Shown: positions 1 through 11,545, counted from the stretch's first letter. The stretch is 64,000 nt of DNA from Deroplatys truncata (GCA_030765065.1 CM060978.1:112449692-112513691), one strand, 5' to 3'. Numbers and translations: made by a program. Notes: generated from the letters alone by a model not told the origin.

Positions 1-754
1 CACCTGATCAAAAGTTGCATAGAAACTGTTTCTGTTAAGAATGTGGAGCTCTACCGTAAAAATCCCAATGAATTTTTGAGACGGCTTATTACCATGGATG
101 AAACTTGGACACATCACTACACTCCAGAAAGTAAATCACAGTGAAAACAGTGGATTGCGCCAGGTGAACCAACTCCAAAAAAGGCAAAGTCAATTTTGTC
201 AGCTAACAAGGTTATGGCGAGTGTTTTCTGGGATGCACAGAGAATTATTTTTATTGATTACTTGGAAAAGGGTAAAAGTATTCACTGGTGACTACTACGC
301 AAGCTTACTGCAATGTTTGAGTGATGAGGCGAAAAGACAAAAGAGCTCATTTGGCAACAACAAAAAAAAAAAAAAAAAAAATGTTTCACCACGACAATGC
401 TCCGGCCTATCATTCAGTCATTGCAATGGGGAAAATTTGCAAATTAAAGTTCGAATTGCTTGAATATCCACCCTATTCGCCAGATCTAGCACCCAGTGAC
501 TACCACCTGTTCCCTAATCTCAAACAATTTCTTGGAGGATGAAGATTTCACAGCAATGAGGAGGCCATTGATGCAGTAAACAGCTATTTTGAGGACCTTG
601 ATAAATCGCACTACAGAGATGGTTTAATTAAATTAGAACACCGGTATGACAAATGTATTAACCTTTCTGGAGATTATGTTGAGAAATAAAAAAAAAATTT
701 TTTTTAAATGTTGTTTTCATTGAGAGGCCTGGGACTTATCAGCCGACCCTCGTA
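1..754 (+). mobile_element. mariner transposon, DD34D type, 5' part outside window, decayed
   Basis: This is the C-terminal two thirds of a mariner transposase followed by its 3' inverted repeat. The first catalytic Asp is in MDETW (codon at 97-99). The second is in HHDNAPAYHS (from about 384), and the third in SPDLAPSDYHLF, with 34 residues between the second and third. A stop codon interrupts the frame after ESKSQ (about 142-144), more stops follow near 290-325, and an A-run of about 18 at 361-380 lies inside the coding region, so the copy is dead. The element ends at about 752 in a TIR-like tail reading inward from ...GACCCTCG, followed by the expected TA. The start lies outside the window. 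The mariner assignment is firm; the subfamily is not determined. Confidence 0.9.
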
Positions 755-861
755 TTATGACTGATGATGCTCAGTTGTTGTTTACTCCTGGTGTCATATT
801 TATGTTTTTCAGAATTAAGTGTTTTAAGTGCTTTCTAACATATATGTATACATTTACACTG

Positions 862-1445
862 CAGCTAACTGTGAACACCCATTTACAGGAGATGGATTAT
901 AGACAGGATATACATGGTTATAACACTAGAAATAGTAACAAAATTAACGTCCCACATCATAGATTTACAACAACAGCAAAGAGTTTCAAAGTGATAGGAT
1001 TAAAATTGTATAATAGCATACCACAGAAAATAGCAATTCTACCAGCTGCAAAATTTAAACAGAAGACATATGACTGGTTAGCTACAACTCCATATTATTC
1101 CATTCAAGAGTTTTTCGAGGTCAATAAAAACAGCACATTGAACAGAGAGAGTCCATTACAAATATAATACAACATAAACCATTAATTTTGGCATTGTATA
1201 GTATATACCTGTAAATTGGTGGTAATTTATATTCATATTGTACTTTAATTGTACCCAATTTGGCATTGTTTTAGAGTATATCTGTAAACCGGAGGCAACT
1301 TATATTTATTAATACTGTACTTTAATTGTATCTAATTGTTGTATATAGTACTGTATTTATCATTCGACAATTACTGCTGTACTATATGTTTAGCTTGATG
1401 TGTATAGCACTGAATTTGACGTCTATTGCTGTACAAAGCCTGATT
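862..1445 (+). mobile_element. Non-LTR retrotransposon 3' end (C-terminal RT tail plus 3' UTR), fragment
   Basis: An open frame ending at 1167 carries the tail that follows the reverse transcriptase domain in Jockey/CR1-like LINEs: IHGYNTRN, then a KLYNSIPQKI block, then a PYYSIQEFFE end. The rest of the element is missing on this side. The segment that should precede it in an intact protein lies just downstream in the opposite orientation (1450-1692), so the copy has been rearranged. The 3' UTR (1168-1445) has no long ORF and contains an imperfect tandem duplication. No poly-A is evident. Confidence 0.7.
1187..1336 (+). repeat. Imperfect ~72-bp tandem duplication in LINE 3' UTR
   Basis: Two units begin TTTGGCATTG at 1187 and 1259. 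Both continue with TATA.CTGTAAA, a GG-rich short block, TTATATT and CTTTAATTGTA. They diverge by scattered substitutions and small indels. This is probably a property of the LINE 3' UTR. Confidence 0.75.
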
Positions 1446-1449
1446 TGTT

Positions 1450-1692
1450 TATTATATCATTACTTCTAATATAAGATATACACAAGGAAAAGGCAATACT
1501 GATAGTAACTGAAATATATTTTTACCTGAATGTGTCCTGTTTAATCCCATCATTAGTCTAATTACTCGCTTTTGTAGCTTAAAAATAAAGTCTCCCCTGT
1601 CAGAATTTCCCCAAAATATTACACCAAACTTCAATAAACTATATACATATGCAAAATATAAATTCCTTAAAGTGCTTAAGTTTACTGCTTTA
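1450..1692 (-). mobile_element. Non-LTR retrotransposon RT C-terminal fragment, inverted relative to 862-1445
   Basis: The minus-strand frame reads LRNLYFAYVYSLLKFG, VIFWGNS, LQKRVIRLMMG and LLSVLPFPCVYL. This is the block just after the RT palm/thumb in Jockey/CR1-type LINEs, where GIxFWG, LQKxxIRxI and LPxxYI are conserved. It stops exactly where the plus-strand fragment at 862 would take over, so the two pieces look like neighbouring parts of one element with one part inverted. Confidence 0.7.
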
Positions 1693-1699
1693 TTTATAT

Positions 1700-1995
1700 G
1701 AGAAGAAGATCATGAAGTGATCCTTGCAAGAACTGGTACTTTGATGAAAGACAATTTGGTAAAAAGAGCAACCTGCAAGAATCCACTAATCAATCTAAAA
1801 CTCTGTATGAGAATATATCTCAAGAGTGAAAAGAGAATGAGGGAGGTATTAAGTTTGTCCAGATCCATTGATTGCAAGATTCCATTTTCTTTGGAAGGGT
1901 GAATCAATGCCACAGCCAGGACTTGAACCACAGTTCTTCGGCTTTCCATGCCAATGTTCTTACTGCTAGGTATACCATGGCAAGATACCCATACA
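1700..1995 (-). mobile_element. tRNA-derived SINE, decayed (probable)
   Basis: On the minus strand a head of about 80 bases contains a degenerate pol III A-box (CATGGTATACCTAGCAGTAAG) and a B-box-like GGTTCAAGTCC (complement near 1922-1935). A unique-looking body follows. It does not fold as a functional tRNA by eye. No target duplication was found, so confidence is limited. Confidence 0.4.
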
Positions 1996-2559
1996 TGCAT
2001 TAAGCTTTATTTGATTAGATGTCCTGGTTAACTTTCAAGGCTATCTTGAATATTTGAGATATCATATCTCAAAGGCGACCTGCAATGTGCAATGCATTTA
2101 TTTATTAATTAATTTCTGGGAAAACTATCATCATATACAAATTAGTCAATTTTATTATAGAGAGTATAACACTTCTCTCTGTACAAAGAATGTGTGTACG
2201 TTAAGTATGGTAATTATATTACAAAGGAAAATTGTAAATATCATACTGATATTCCTTCCTTAGTGCAGTAATCTGATAAATCAAACACAAAAGGAATTAT
2301 TTTTAGTGAATTATTACATACTGTCTTACCTTATTGTTTATTATATTTTATTGTGCTAAGAGTTTTACAAATTTGATTGTCTACTGCACTTTGACCCTGG
2401 TCACTCATTCAGTAGACAATCACTACAGTTTATTTGCATTTTACAATTTCTTGTCAATAAATTATCTTGCTCTTTTTTTTTTCATGTCCCATTTCCACTT
2501 GTTTTTCACTTTTCATTTATTGATTACTTAACCATCACACATTCACTGTAGTTCTCCAT
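1996..2559. other. No gene recognised; probably LINE 3' UTR towards the right end
   Basis: AT-rich sequence with only short shadow ORFs. The part from about 2300 to 2559 is likely the 3' UTR of the minus-strand LINE that starts to its right, but I found no poly-A or TSD that fixes its end. Confidence 0.4.
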
Positions 2560-2581
2560 TCAAAGTAAGATGCACTACCTC

Positions 2582-3031
2582 TTACTTTTCTCTTTCCACT
2601 GTCCAAAGCCATTTATTTTTTACTTTACACAAAAACTGTCCAATGCTCTTAACGTCCTTGCACATTGCTTTGATTATAAGTGTATTTCTATCCCCCTTCA
2701 ACCACTTCTTATTAAAAAATTCTTTTCTCCAATTTTCTGTTCCTTGGCACCTAAATACTATGCGTTCAAAGTCTTCATTACCACCACATATAGGACATTG
2801 GTTCTGAGGAATACCCTGTCTTAGCCCTTTTAGCCTCCATGCTCTGGTTCTAACCCATGCAATAGATTCTCTCTCTTCTTTATTTACTATGTCTATATAT
2901 TTTTCCCTACCCCATGTATTTTTCATTGGCCTATAATAAACTAATGAGCTCTTTTCGGTAATCTCACTGAACATGATTTGTATTTCTATATCTTCCAGTC
3001 TTTTCCTCGCCTTTTTCCAAAAATTTTTCAC
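2582..3031 (-). pseudogene. LINE ORF2 C-terminal domain with cysteine motif
   Basis: The frame carries the terminal cysteine motif CPICGGNEDFERIVFRC, as found at the C-terminus of many LINE ORF2 proteins. The histidine usually preceding the last cysteine is replaced (ERI where EHI/EHL is common), so the knuckle may be defective. It follows the RT ORF ending at 3071, with about 40 bp and a frame change between them. Confidence 0.75.
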
Positions 3032-3070
3032 GTTATTTTCTCTCCTCCATATATCTCCTAACCCATTTTT

Positions 3071-4057
3071 CTACAAAATGTTCCGTAATTTACTTACCCA
3101 TCCATCATTCATTAAGCTATTCTCTTGGTATTCAATACATTGTCTTAACGCATTACTTTTTCCTAGATTTAAAGTTCTGAACCAAAATTCCAAAGCTCTT
3201 TCCATTATCTTCCCCTTAGTTGCCACCCTGCCCATCTCTAATTGTGCTACCTGTCTTACAATTGACTTCAGTAGCCCTAGTATTTCTCTACAAAACATCC
3301 TGTGCACCACATCTATACTTTCCCATCCTCTATCTAATCCCAATATTTCTATACCATACATCATTTTTGCCTCCACAACCATCTCATAAACTTTTTCCAG
3401 CCATTTAACATTCATATTAGATACTTTATATTTGCAGCTTCTAATTGCTGCCATTGCCCCTTTACCTTTTGCCAGCGCAAACTTCTTTTGTTTCTCCCAT
3501 TTATTACCTCCATCTATTTTTACTCCTAAATAGATACAGTCACGCACTACCCTATAATCTTTATTCTCTTCCTTCCACTTTTCATATTTGCTTAATTTCC
3601 CCCCCTTTTTGAAAACCACAATCTGTGTTTTTTCTTGATTCACTTTTAACCTCCATTCTTTACAATATACATCAATTGCTTGTAATGATTGTTTTAAACC
3701 ACTTACTGTAATAGATCCTACCACTAGGTCATCTGCAAAAAGAAGTCCTGGGATTTGGATGTTGTTAATTACTGGTGCACAGTTATTATTCCTTCCAATT
3801 TCTAGTAAGACATCATCTATGTATAAACTAAATAAAACTGGGCTTAACTTACATCCTTGCTTAAGGCCTTTCTTTTGTTGAATTTCTTTTGTTACACAGC
3901 CTGTCTCCACCCTTACAAAGAAGGTGTTCTCAAAATACTGTGCTTTAAGAATATTCACCAATTGCTGACTTACTCCCTTACACACTAATTTATGCCACAG
4001 AAGTTGTAGCTCAATTCGGTCATAAGCTTTCTGTAAGTCTACAAAAGCCATATACAA
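3071..4057 (-). pseudogene. LINE reverse transcriptase core
   Basis: The longest surviving frame of the element (about 328 codons). It starts within RT motif 3 (MAFVDLQKAYDR), continues through GLKQGCKLSPVLFSLYIDD and the catalytic LLFADDLVVGS, then a KTQIVVFKKGG block and a thumb/connection region ending near NDGWVSKLRNIL. The region to its right (4058-4380) encodes the preceding RT motifs in a shifted frame. The catalytic aspartates are present, but upstream frameshifts make the copy inactive. Confidence 0.85.
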
Positions 4058-4386
4058 TTTACCCCTTTTTTTCTTTTAAATATTTGTCTGCTAATGTCTT
4101 TATAATAAATAAATTATCAATTGTTCTCCTTCCCTTGCAAAACCCATCTGGAATTCCAAAAGGATTTTATATTCTTCAACCCAAAATTGTAGTCTCGCTG
4201 CCAAAATGTCCGCAAAAAGTTTTCCTATATTCGATAATAACTGTAGTTATTAGGTTTATCGGCATTGCCCTTGCCTTTATATATAGGATGGATGATAGCT
4301 TCCCTCCAACGTTTAGGTACATAACCCTTTTTAATAATTACATTAAATAAATCTAATAAAATTTTCACTCTTCCTGTTTCATTACA

Positions 4387-4686
4387 TCACTCCTTAAGAA
4401 ACTCTGTTGGGATGCCATCAATTCCAGTAGCTTTATTTTTCTTCAGTAACTTAACTTGTTTTATTATTTCCTCACTCCTAATTTCACCATCCAATATCTC
4501 TACAAAAACATTCCTTATTTCCAAAAATCCCGTACTTCCTATACTCCTTTCTTCCCCATATAATGTTTTAAAATACTCCATCCATTGTCCTGGCTCAACA
4601 TTGGGTTTAGTTACACATTTATTATAGGTCGACTTAAGAACCTGCCATACCTTATTAACATTATTTTCATTTAGACATTTTATCAA
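4387..4686 (-). pseudogene. LINE linker and N-terminal RT motif
   Basis: This short frame ends in LLKKNKATGIDGIPTEFLKE, the RT motif 0/1 block (KxxKAxGxDxIPxEhLK) that begins the polymerase in many LINEs. The N-terminal part matches the linker after the endonuclease. It joins the RT core only through frameshifts in 4058-4386. Confidence 0.75.
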
Positions 4687-4871
4687 ATTCCTTTCATTAC
4701 ATTCTCTCCAGTCCTTTTTCTTTTACTCTAACAATAAATTATATGAGTTCCTCCCTTGCATATAATCGTCCCTAGATTTTCTATCACCTAATTCCCTCCA
4801 CCTAACCAACAGTTGTTTTACTTGTCTTTTTGATACTCTACATTCTTCATCAAACCAGTCCTTATCATATA

Positions 4872-5399
4872 TTAAACCCTCATTTTTGTTTTCATTTCCT
4901 CTCCCGCCCTTTGCATAACTGTATTAAGGATATCTATTGCATTCTCAATTTGATTATTCTTAACCATGAATGTTACTCCACATAGACATATCTTTCCATA
5001 ATTCGAATCTAGAGTCTGTTTAAATGTGTCACAAAATTCTTCTTTCCATTTATAGCTAATATACTCTTTTTTACAATAGCTTTCCACTCTTATATTGTGT
5101 TTTACTTGTGCAGTGTGCATCATAAAATCCACAATCAGTGGATAATGCCCGCTAGTTGAGCTTAAATTTAATACCTTAAAATTACTTAAAATATGTCCTA
5201 AATTTGGAGGCCACAACACAAAATCTATTACACTCTGCCCATTATTGCTAACAAAGGTAAATTCTCCTTGTTCATCTTCCCCACATTTTCCATTCAAAAT
5301 TTCTAAAGCATTCAACTCACAAAAATTAATAAATTTTTCACACTCTTTATCAACAAATGCTTTGCCTAAGTTTCTCACTTTTAAACACAATTTCATCAC
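4872..5399 (-). pseudogene. LINE AP-endonuclease, C-terminal half
   Basis: The frame contains EFTFVSNNGQSVIDFVL and TSGHYPLIV, the S-x-I-D and S-D/G-H-x-P blocks that end an exonuclease-endonuclease-phosphatase domain. In the second block Gly replaces the usual Asp before His. A residual GDFN-like motif lies just upstream in another frame (about 5440-5460), after which homology ends. Confidence 0.75.
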
Positions 5400-5470
5400 T
5401 CATCCAATCATTTCCAACATATGTATCACTTTCCCCAATCCGGCATTGCATTGGTATATTCTATATTAAT

Positions 5471-6330
5471 TATGGGGTTGAAAAAAAGGATATGGGGCAA
5501 TTTTTTAAAGTTGTAAGTTGTATATAATTTATACTTATACCCAAAGGTAAGTGTCTAAAGTTTTCTATATTGATCAAATAGTGAAAATTTGTACATAAGG
5601 GGTTGAAAAATATGAGTATGAGTAGCTTTTTGAAGTTGTATGCTATGCCATAATTTTCATCATATCTTATATAGTTCAGGTGCACAAATATATGCCCTGG
5701 TTGACCAAGCAGTATAGTTTTGTCTATAAGGGATTGAACATAAAGTAAGGGTAGCTTTCAACAATTTTTAGTACTATATCATTCCAAATGAGGATTAGGT
5801 GGTTTTAGAAGTTGTAACATAACCTACGAATTTTGCAAACACCTATCATATACCTAATTGTGAATTATTTTGACCATTGGTTTAAGCATTGCAGATTTCT
5901 ATACAAGGGATTAACAACATGGTAGGGGTAGTTTTTTTAGAGTTGCAAGGAAGTTATCGTTTCCATTGAGTCCTACAGTATACCTAAGTGTACAAACTTT
6001 CATCTAGATAGCCAAAGAATATTGATATGTATGTTAAGGGGTTGAAAAGGGGATTGAATGTAAGGGTATTTATCATTTTTGTCAGTTTCTTGATGAAATA
6101 CGAGGGAAATGTGGTGATTCGGACGATATGTACCCCCCAAATAACTCAATTTTAAAATATTTTAAGCCTTACCATTCACCCCTTTGGACTTGAATTTATT
6201 AAAAATCTACAATATTTGCAACAAAATGCCAAAAGTAGCTTCTGATACCCACTTTCAATGAAATAGGATTCAAATTTGGTGACATGAATATGAAAAGGAA
6301 ACCCCCAACCCTTCCAGTTTTAAATTTTTT
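5471..6330. repeat. Strongly diverged tandem repeat, unit about 125-175 bp
   Basis: A marker of the form GGGGTTGAAAA or GGGATTGAA, followed by a run ending in GGGGTAG and a GTTGTA/GTTGCAA block, recurs at 5474, 5599, 5730, 5907 and 6038. The spacings are about 125, 131, 177 and 131 bases. The rest of the unit (ATATCTTATA.., CACAAATATA.., TCTATAAGGG) is recognisable but heavily mutated. It has no coding potential. Such decayed arrays are common in large arthropod genomes. Confidence 0.6.
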
Positions 6331-6639
6331 GAAAACATGCAATCTGTGACCAGCAAACTTGTCAATTGTCAAAGAATTATCAAAATCAATGAGTGGTTTT
6401 TAAAATTATCATACATACGCTCAACCACATAAATTTTCTTTTTTATATTAGTAAGATGTGACTTTAATGTATGTAATTGAAATATATGGATAAATGTAGT
6501 CACATCCACATTACCCACCATTTATGTGAATGGACATGAGTTTTCCACCGTTAATCAAATTCCTTAACCTCTTCTTCAGTTGCTCTTTTAAAACTCATTA
6601 CTCAACAGGATATTGTATAAGCAGTGAATCAGACTTCTG

Positions 6640-7165
6640 AAGGCAGCTAGTTGGTGTGGAGTTGGGTTGCATGCATTTTTCTTCATGTAATCAATTATCT
6701 ACATGTATAGACTTTCTGTGTATTTCAAATTTAAAACTGTCTTGCTCCCTAATTATTTTAAACTCCAGAAAGAGTAAGGTGTTGTTTTCTTCTATTTCAA
6801 TTGTAAATTTAATGTTGTTATCCTGTAGGTTCAAAAGTTTCAGAGAATCTTCTATTAGCTTCTGGGGGATGATAGCAAAAATATCGATATATCTTCCCCA
6901 AAATTTGTAGATTTGAGGGAAGGCTTTAACTATGTGGACTTCAAAGTGGCTCATATATAAGTCAGCTAAAATGGGGGACATTGGGCTTCCCATTGCTAAT
7001 CCTTTTGATTGTTGGTAGAATGTTTTGTTGAATGTGAAGAAGTTGTGTCTTGTACATAATTCTTGATACTGTTAGTTGAGTAAATACAGATGCAAAAATG
7101 TTTCTACTTCTTTTACAGAAGCTCAACTGTAAAAGATTATTATTACAGTGATTCAATTCTTTCAC
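6640..7165 (-). mobile_element. Penelope-like retroelement reverse transcriptase fragment
   Basis: The minus strand encodes FFTFNKTFYQQSKG, GSPMSPILADLYMSHFE, an active-site region reading YIDI, then IKFTIEIEENNTLLFLE and FEIHRKSIHVDN. This series is characteristic of Penelope-like RT (FYxQxxGLAMGSPLSP... FYRKPTHTD). The catalytic YxDD appears as YIDI, a loss of the second Asp. There is a frame change around 7000-7030. No GIY-YIG nuclease is attached here, so the 3' part is lost. Confidence 0.85.
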
Positions 7166-7169
7166 TATA

Positions 7170-7670
7170 CAAAGCTATGATTAATGAAAAACATTGTTTT
7201 CTTCACCTAGGCTGGCACAAAAAGACACATCCAGTTAATAAGATGGCTGACATCTGAAGAAATTTTTCTATAGCTTGGGAAGTTAAACTATTTAATTAAC
7301 TAATCCTAACTGTAACTAATGTAATATTTATTTCCATCCTTGTTACAATATACAAATAAAACTTACTCTAAAGCTTAAAATCTAGTGCTTCAGTTCTCTA
7401 GCTCTCCCATATTTAACCCCTAGGCTTCCTAATCGTATACAGTATGTTGAGGCAAGACTGTAAGATAGCATATTTAAATAAATCCCTACAATCAGCAGCA
7501 GCAATTCCTCAAAATCATAAAACAGATATGGACTTCTATGGCTTTTCTTTTAAAATCAACGAATGCTTGAAGGAATCAGGTGGAAAATCACATTACAGAT
7601 AAATTAAATTTGTAGTTTATTTGCATGGAAAACATTTTTCATTAAAAATACACTCTTTTAATGAATAATT
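7170..7670. other. No gene recognised
   Basis: AT-rich spacer between the Penelope-like fragment and the solo LTR. Only short random ORFs are visible, and no repeat structure was detected. Confidence 0.5.
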
Positions 7671-8743
7671 TGAGAAAGGTTATTGTTTCACGTATGGAAA
7701 CCAATTTGAAGTTGTTTATTTATTTAGCTCCACGTATGGACGCCAATTTGAGGAGGATATTTTGTTACATTATTTTTAACACGCTTTAGCGTCAATTTGA
7801 AGTAGGTTGTATTGAAGGAGTTGTATCGTATTTCAACTGTTGGGGAGCCGAACTTAAAACTTCGTTGCAACCGCACGTATGGTAAACAGTTTCCAGTAGC
7901 CTTCGCCCCAAATGTATTTTTATTTTAAAAAGTATTAACTTTGTAATTAAACTGTTTCTTTAAACATTTAATATTTATGTTTGCCTCGGCTGTGCCAGTA
8001 TTATTTTAGAGACATGGATAACTTGGCAGGGTGTGATGCGACAAGAATGTAGGCTTAAGCAGATTTTAAGTTTTAATTCACTCCTTTTTATTAATCCTTG
8101 ACACAAATTAAATTGCACTTCACTGATATAGAGAGCTGTGAGATTCTTTTTATTAATTAATTAATTACACTTTTTAACATGTAAACTTAATTTTCGTCTC
8201 ACACGAATACGTATTAAATCTCTCAAGGATGCACAAGCAATGCACCCAGTTATGAGCACTGTCTGCAGGCAACACGTCTGGTTATGAGCACTGGTTGGAG
8301 GCAACTAAGTTGATTTCAACCGTCTAAACTTGTAAATTTCTGTATTTCAAGTCTTTGATTGGCTAATCCTACCCCAATAGAATACCTTCATTTAACTAAA
8401 GCTTTTTCTGGTTGTTGATTGGCTATTTTTAAACTGTCTCAAAATTTACATTAATGCTTCCAAGAATCACAAGTAACATTTAAACTCTCAAACTCATTAT
8501 TGCCTCAAGGTTACCTCATTGTTAGCAACTTTTAACCTATTTCTCACAGCTCCTACATTATTAAATTACGTAATGCATTCGCATATTATTGAACATGTTT
8601 ACAATAATATAAGCATATGCAATGACTGTTACATACATTTTACAAATTATTACATACACATATTGCTTCAAGGCGGGCTGTTATTGAATTTACATATTAT
8701 ATAATTTGACTGAAATAATTTAAGTGTTTAAAATACTGCCTCA
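7671..8743 (-). mobile_element. Solo LTR (minus orientation) with AATT target duplication
   Basis: Read on the minus strand it begins TGAGGCAGTATTTTA and carries CCAAT-like motifs (complement of ATTGGCTAATCC and ATTGGCTAT). It ends in ...CTTTCTCA at 7671. AATT precedes it (7667-7670) and follows it (8744-8747), consistent with a 4-bp target duplication. The length of 1073 bp is like the solo LTRs at 31525 and 50356, and the terminal sequence resembles theirs. The left boundary is ambiguous because AATTTGA recurs within the array at 7671-7805; alternative left ends are at 7749 or 7706. Confidence 0.6.
7681..7805 (-). repeat. Tandem primer-binding-site-like motifs inside LTR 3' end
   Basis: Three copies of a unit containing (minus strand) CAAATTGGCGTCCATACGTG end near 7703, 7745 and 7794 (spacings 42 and 49). 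The middle copy differs by only a few bases from the 18-bp tRNA-Lys-type primer-binding site of the element at 63219-63236, and stands at the same distance (ATT) from a TGAG end. Confidence 0.6.
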
Positions 8744-8747
8744 AATT

Positions 8748-10250
8748 TTAGGGGTCAGAAAAAGGCAGTGATGAAGAAATAATTACTATCTATTCAGCAA
8801 CGTTTTTGCTAGTGGGTGGTAGTGCCTTTAGCTAGTCAAAGGAGGTAGTGTTTATGGTCTGAGGCAAGTGAGAGGTAAAGACGCACGATAGGGTGAAAGA
8901 CTGTTGGCTGTTTTCCACTGTATGTGCCACATGCGGCACTAGTTCGGTATACTGTGTACCCCTCCCATCAGCTAAAGCTTAGTAAAACTACGCTAGAGGG
9001 TATTAAGGTCACAGTGCATCAGAAGAGGGATGGCAGCCAGTCATCAGTCACTAAACAGCTGAGAATGGAGAAGAATGTCTCTGAAAAACGTTTTTTGATT
9101 TTAACCATCTGACTTAAATGAAGTAAGTTTTAATTTGTGACTCTACATGTTTTAATAGCTAAAGCTTTACCTGAGAGATAAGCCACCGCATCCCCCTAGC
9201 TAAAAAGTTGTGAACAGAGAGTACCTAAATTTATTTCCTTTCCACCTAAACAGACCGAGCAAGAATTAAAGCTTATGTTTTAGATTATTTCACAGAAGGG
9301 TTTAAACCAGCCCAGAGTATCAATCTTATTTCACTAAGAAACAAATCCTGATTTTGTATATCCAAGTAAGAAAGAAGATACAATATAAATGTTTCAGTAC
9401 TGGGTCATTCCATATAAAATTTTAAGTTTTTGAGAGTGAAGTCTGGGATCTTTTTTGTGTTTTAGTATATCATTGCCACACACGTAAGTGTTAAACTGTG
9501 ATCTATAAGATTTTTATTATGAACAGATTAACTACAGCAAAGAATGGAAAGAAAGGGATGTTAATGTGCTGAGTATAATTTTTAATGTCCTGAAAATCAC
9601 AGGATTGAAGGCACAAAAATGAGAGTTCACTTGCGTTAGGACAAAGCGTATAAGTATTATTTTCGTAATTTTACAGGAAACAAAAAGTAAATTTGCAATC
9701 TGTCTTGATAAAATGTACATAAAGTAACCAGATGTTTTCTCTTGCAGTATCTTTCCCCAATATTTAGTCTTCTTAATTAGTTATTTGTGTTCTATTGCAT
9801 AAATGTTCTTTTAATTTCATAACTTATTTTAGGGGATGTCGTTCAATTTTCTTGACTTATACCCTTATGATTTCTTCAACTATGACATATCTTTTTGTAC
9901 TATTTTATTTATCCTTTAGATAAATTTAGTACTTGACAGCATAACATGCAATGATGAATGTTTCCATCTAAGGAATATTTTCAAAATAATCAAAATTAAT
10001 ATTTATTTAAAGCAACATTAATGTTATAGATTTATAATGAAATAAAAGTCGCTTTATTAATCTTTCTCCTTATTTTGACAAGTCAATCAGGTTAATATGT
10101 AGAGTAACCAATTTGCAGTGTTTTTTAGAACATTCTCTGAGAGATTATGTCATTTTCCAAAGGCTTAAACAGAGTAAAAATATAACTATTTACAAGCATT
10201 CTGCCTTCAGCAATTTAGGAATATTATAAAAATAACAATTAAAAAACCAT
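8748..10250. other. No gene recognised
   Basis: About 1.5 kb of AT-rich sequence without a convincing ORF, TIR or repeat. The ORFs at 8924-9112 and 9532-9720 are short and show no family motif. Confidence 0.5.
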
Positions 10251-10255
10251 AAGAT

Positions 10256-10725
10256 TTACCTTATGATTTGGTAAACACAGTTCTTTTCAACCTTATTGTC
10301 ACTATCACCATTCACATTTTCTTCTTCAGGACCATCTTCCAAAATATCTGGAATAATATTTCGGACATCAGCTGTCAAAGTATTTTGGTAATAGGGATAG
10401 AATACCTCAGGAATTAGAGGCAACAAATCAACAAGATATTTTTTTCTTCTCTCACCTTATGGGATCATTTTAACTTAATGGAGGTTTCAGTGTGTCACGC
10501 CAAATCCTCTTGTCAGAAGTCTGCATGTCTTCTAATGTTTCTTTACATAGGAGTATTCCTTCCTATTTGATGATTCTGATCCACTGCACATTGTTCCAGA
10601 TAAACTTTCCCCAATCATTAGTTTTCTTCGTGTGCAGGGAGCACTTCAGAAGGCTGAAAAATTGGAAGAAATCCTCCTGGCTCATTTAAAAAATTCTAAA
10701 TTTTTTCCTTCTTGTTTGTTGTACT
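10256..10725 (-). pseudogene. C-terminal fragment of a multicopy transposon-associated gene (family not named)
   Basis: The minus strand gives fragments LEDMQTSDKRIWRDTLKPPL and KKYLVDLLPLIPEVFYPYY in nearby frames, ending VYQIIR before a stop. The 'LLxxIPxVxxxYY' block followed by an acidic low-complexity tail reminds me of the C-terminus of a multicopy insect protein, possibly of family 1 described below. A GTAAAT after VYQIIR could be a splice donor, but no acceptor is visible upstream, so I favour a decayed fragment. Confidence 0.4.
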
Positions 10726-11545
10726 ACCTGGACCCGATCATAAGGATGGAAAATATGAGCTTTTGTTCTTTTCTTGGCATTTTCTATTTCCAACATTAAA
10801 ATTTCAGACAGGATAAGTTGAAACCATAAGGTTCTTTATTTGTGCAAAAAGGTACAAGTCGACATACCTGTGTTCAAACTCTCAGATAAAAGGGACTACA
10901 GGAATGTGTCAACGTATATCCTTCTGCCCAAACTACTTTTAACTTTTCCTTTTTCAACTCCTATTGCACATTGGGATAGAGATGGAAGTATTAAAAATTA
11001 ACTTATAGCCTTTTGCACAAACAAAGTCTAAATCATGTCCTTACAAAAGGAATTTTTTACAAAAAACTTGACTTGTACCCTTCTGCCCAACATGGGTGAA
11101 TTATTGTAAAGATAATTTGATGTACTTAAAAATAGTGATATAATTTTAATAATTATTGTATAGAGTAAAAGTGAAATAGATAATCAAATAAATGCTTATA
11201 TTTACAAAATGAACCATTATTTAGTTATGGTTTTTTGTTTATAGGAACGCAAGCAAGCATGCACCTATGCTGTCACTTAAATCTCAAAATGGAACCTTAA
11301 AACACTAAAAGTTATTAAATTAACCAAAAATATTAATATTGCATTTAAAGTTGAAAGTTGCATGCGATCACCCAGTTACAACAAGGTCACTGTGGAGCAT
11401 GCTATCATGAGGTATGCAGTGCTGGATTCCCACAACTGATTAAGCATATGCACGTTATTAATTAATATAGTAGTTCTGTGTTTCATGTCAGGCGGTTCAG
11501 GAAGTAAATGAGTGAGTGATACAATTTAAAATGCCTTAAATCTAT
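10726..11545. other. No gene recognised
   Basis: AT-rich spacer. Repeated short phrases such as 'ctttt(g/c)tgcacaaa' and 'cccttctgcccaa' occur between 10850 and 11100, but no defined repeat unit could be established. Confidence 0.4.

Larger units (their letters stand above)
2560..5470 (-). mobile_element. LINE (AP-endonuclease non-LTR retrotransposon), 5'-truncated and frameshifted
   Basis: Read on the minus strand the order is: AP-endonuclease C-terminal half (5399-4872), linker and start of RT (4686-4387), RT core (4380-3071) and a cysteine motif with C-terminal tail (3031-2582). The endonuclease lacks its N-terminal half, so the copy is truncated near 5465, next to unrelated repeat DNA. 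Reading frames are broken by several frameshifts and stops. The RT has FVDLQKAYDR and a LLFADDLV catalytic box. Clade assignment is uncertain: a single-ORF2 LINE without RNase H in the surviving part. Confidence 0.85.

Noticed and set aside
862-1692. Twin-priming 5' inversion of a LINE
   Set aside because: The inverted piece lies downstream of the 3' end instead of upstream of it.
7749-8743. LTR left boundary at 7749 with adjacent authentic PBS (5' LTR)
   Set aside because: AATT also precedes 7671 and matches the right flank, and comparison with 31525 shows PBS-like motifs can lie inside the LTR; kept only as an alternative.
10256-10450. Host exon ending VYQIIR/GTAAAT
   Set aside because: No acceptor upstream, and neighbouring frames contain broken related blocks, so a decayed fragment is likelier.
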